The notes under the pieces are model-generated. The model searched no databases. It saw only the letters and a program-made list of their open reading frames with translations, and had not been told where the DNA came from. A DNA stretch of 6,226 nt. It comes from an uncultured Ruminococcus sp. (GTDB taxonomy: Bacteria > Bacillota > Clostridia > Oscillospirales > Ruminococcaceae). Of this stretch, positions 6,151 to 6,226 are shown piece by piece. Location: positions 1 to 6,226 of the forward strand of contig CAMVIL010000086.1 of the NCBI GenBank assembly GCA_947167535.1. The letters run 5' to 3'. Position numbers and translations under genes: made by a program. Each line of letters starts with the position of its first letter. Position 1 is the stretch's first letter.

Positions 6151-6168
6151 GCACTTGACACAAAGTGC
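6151..6168. repeat. inverted repeat overlapping the -35 box, possible operator
   Basis: GCACTT-N6-AAGTGC, perfect 6-bp arms with a 6-base centre. The left arm runs into the TTGACA box of the rightward promoter. The placement and dyad symmetry fit a repressor site. The function is inference, and arms this short can occur by chance. Confidence 0.4.
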
Positions 6169-6183
6169 GGTATGTGGTATAAT
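6155..6183 (+). promoter_or_regulatory. perfect-consensus sigma-A promoter, divergent, for a gene or RNA beyond the right edge
   Basis: TTGACA (6155-6160), a 17-base spacer and TATAAT (6178-6183) match the consensus at all 12 positions, and TGG directly before the -10 adds an extended -10 element. Transcription should begin near 6190 and run rightward out of the window. Its -35 is 22 bases from the -35 of the opposed lipid kinase promoter, so the two are back-to-back. Perfect promoters often serve stable RNAs or tightly repressed genes; which applies is unknown. Confidence 0.88.
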
Positions 6184-6196
6184 TTTACCTGAACAG

Positions 6197-6222
6197 CCCG
6201 CAGCACAGGCGGGACGATTTTT
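6197..6222 (+). promoter_or_regulatory. leader hairpin with T run just after the rightward start site
   Basis: A perfect 5-bp stem CCCGC/GCGGG (6197-6201 with 6209-6213) closes a 7-nt loop, and a run of five T follows four bases later (6218-6222). It begins about 7 bases into the predicted rightward transcript. It could be a short attenuator, a 5' stabilising hairpin or the first helix of a structured RNA cut off by the window edge. Confidence 0.4.
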
Positions 6223-6226
6223 GATC

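Overview
The window looks like chromosome of a low-to-mid GC Gram-positive anaerobe, most likely a gut or rumen clostridium of the Ruminococcus/Oscillospiraceae type. This rests on a lipoprotein-anchored ABC binding protein, strong Gram-positive ribosome binding sites, consensus sigma-A promoters with 17-bp spacers and TGn extended -10 elements, and a secreted acidic protein ending in a membrane anchor plus a lysine tail. The genus assignment is inference.

Left edge (1-710, plus strand): an internal piece of a MoxR-family AAA+ ATPase (2-148) stops in mid-domain. It is followed in the same frame, with no start signal, by the 3' part of an unrelated acidic surface protein (to 655). The MoxR piece is about one short sequencing read long, so this may be an assembly chimera at a contig end. 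A near-perfect bidirectional terminator (673-705) separates this part from the convergent genes to the right.

Middle (717-3070, minus strand): a three-gene polar amino acid ABC importer. It runs from a good promoter (3042-3070) through the binding lipoprotein (2209-2988) and permease (1447-2136, GTG start) to the ATPase (717-1460). A GC-rich stem-loop lies between the binding protein and permease genes. The binding protein appears circularly permuted: the second lobe of the ordinary amino acid-binding fold comes first, directly after the lipobox, and the first lobe comes last. This is the most notable feature of the window.

Right (3108-6133, minus strand): a tight three-gene unit read from a strong promoter (6105-6133). 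It encodes a diacylglycerol kinase-family lipid kinase (5142-6071), an NCS2 uracil permease (3756-5129) and uracil phosphoribosyltransferase upp (3108-3737). The permease and Upp form a complete uracil import and salvage step; the lipid kinase is an unexpected first member.

Right edge (6151-6226, plus strand): a perfect consensus promoter diverges from the lipid kinase promoter. An inverted repeat overlaps its -35 box and a small hairpin with a T run follows the predicted start site. The gene or RNA it drives lies outside the window. No CRISPR array, insertion sequence, tRNA or rRNA is visible.
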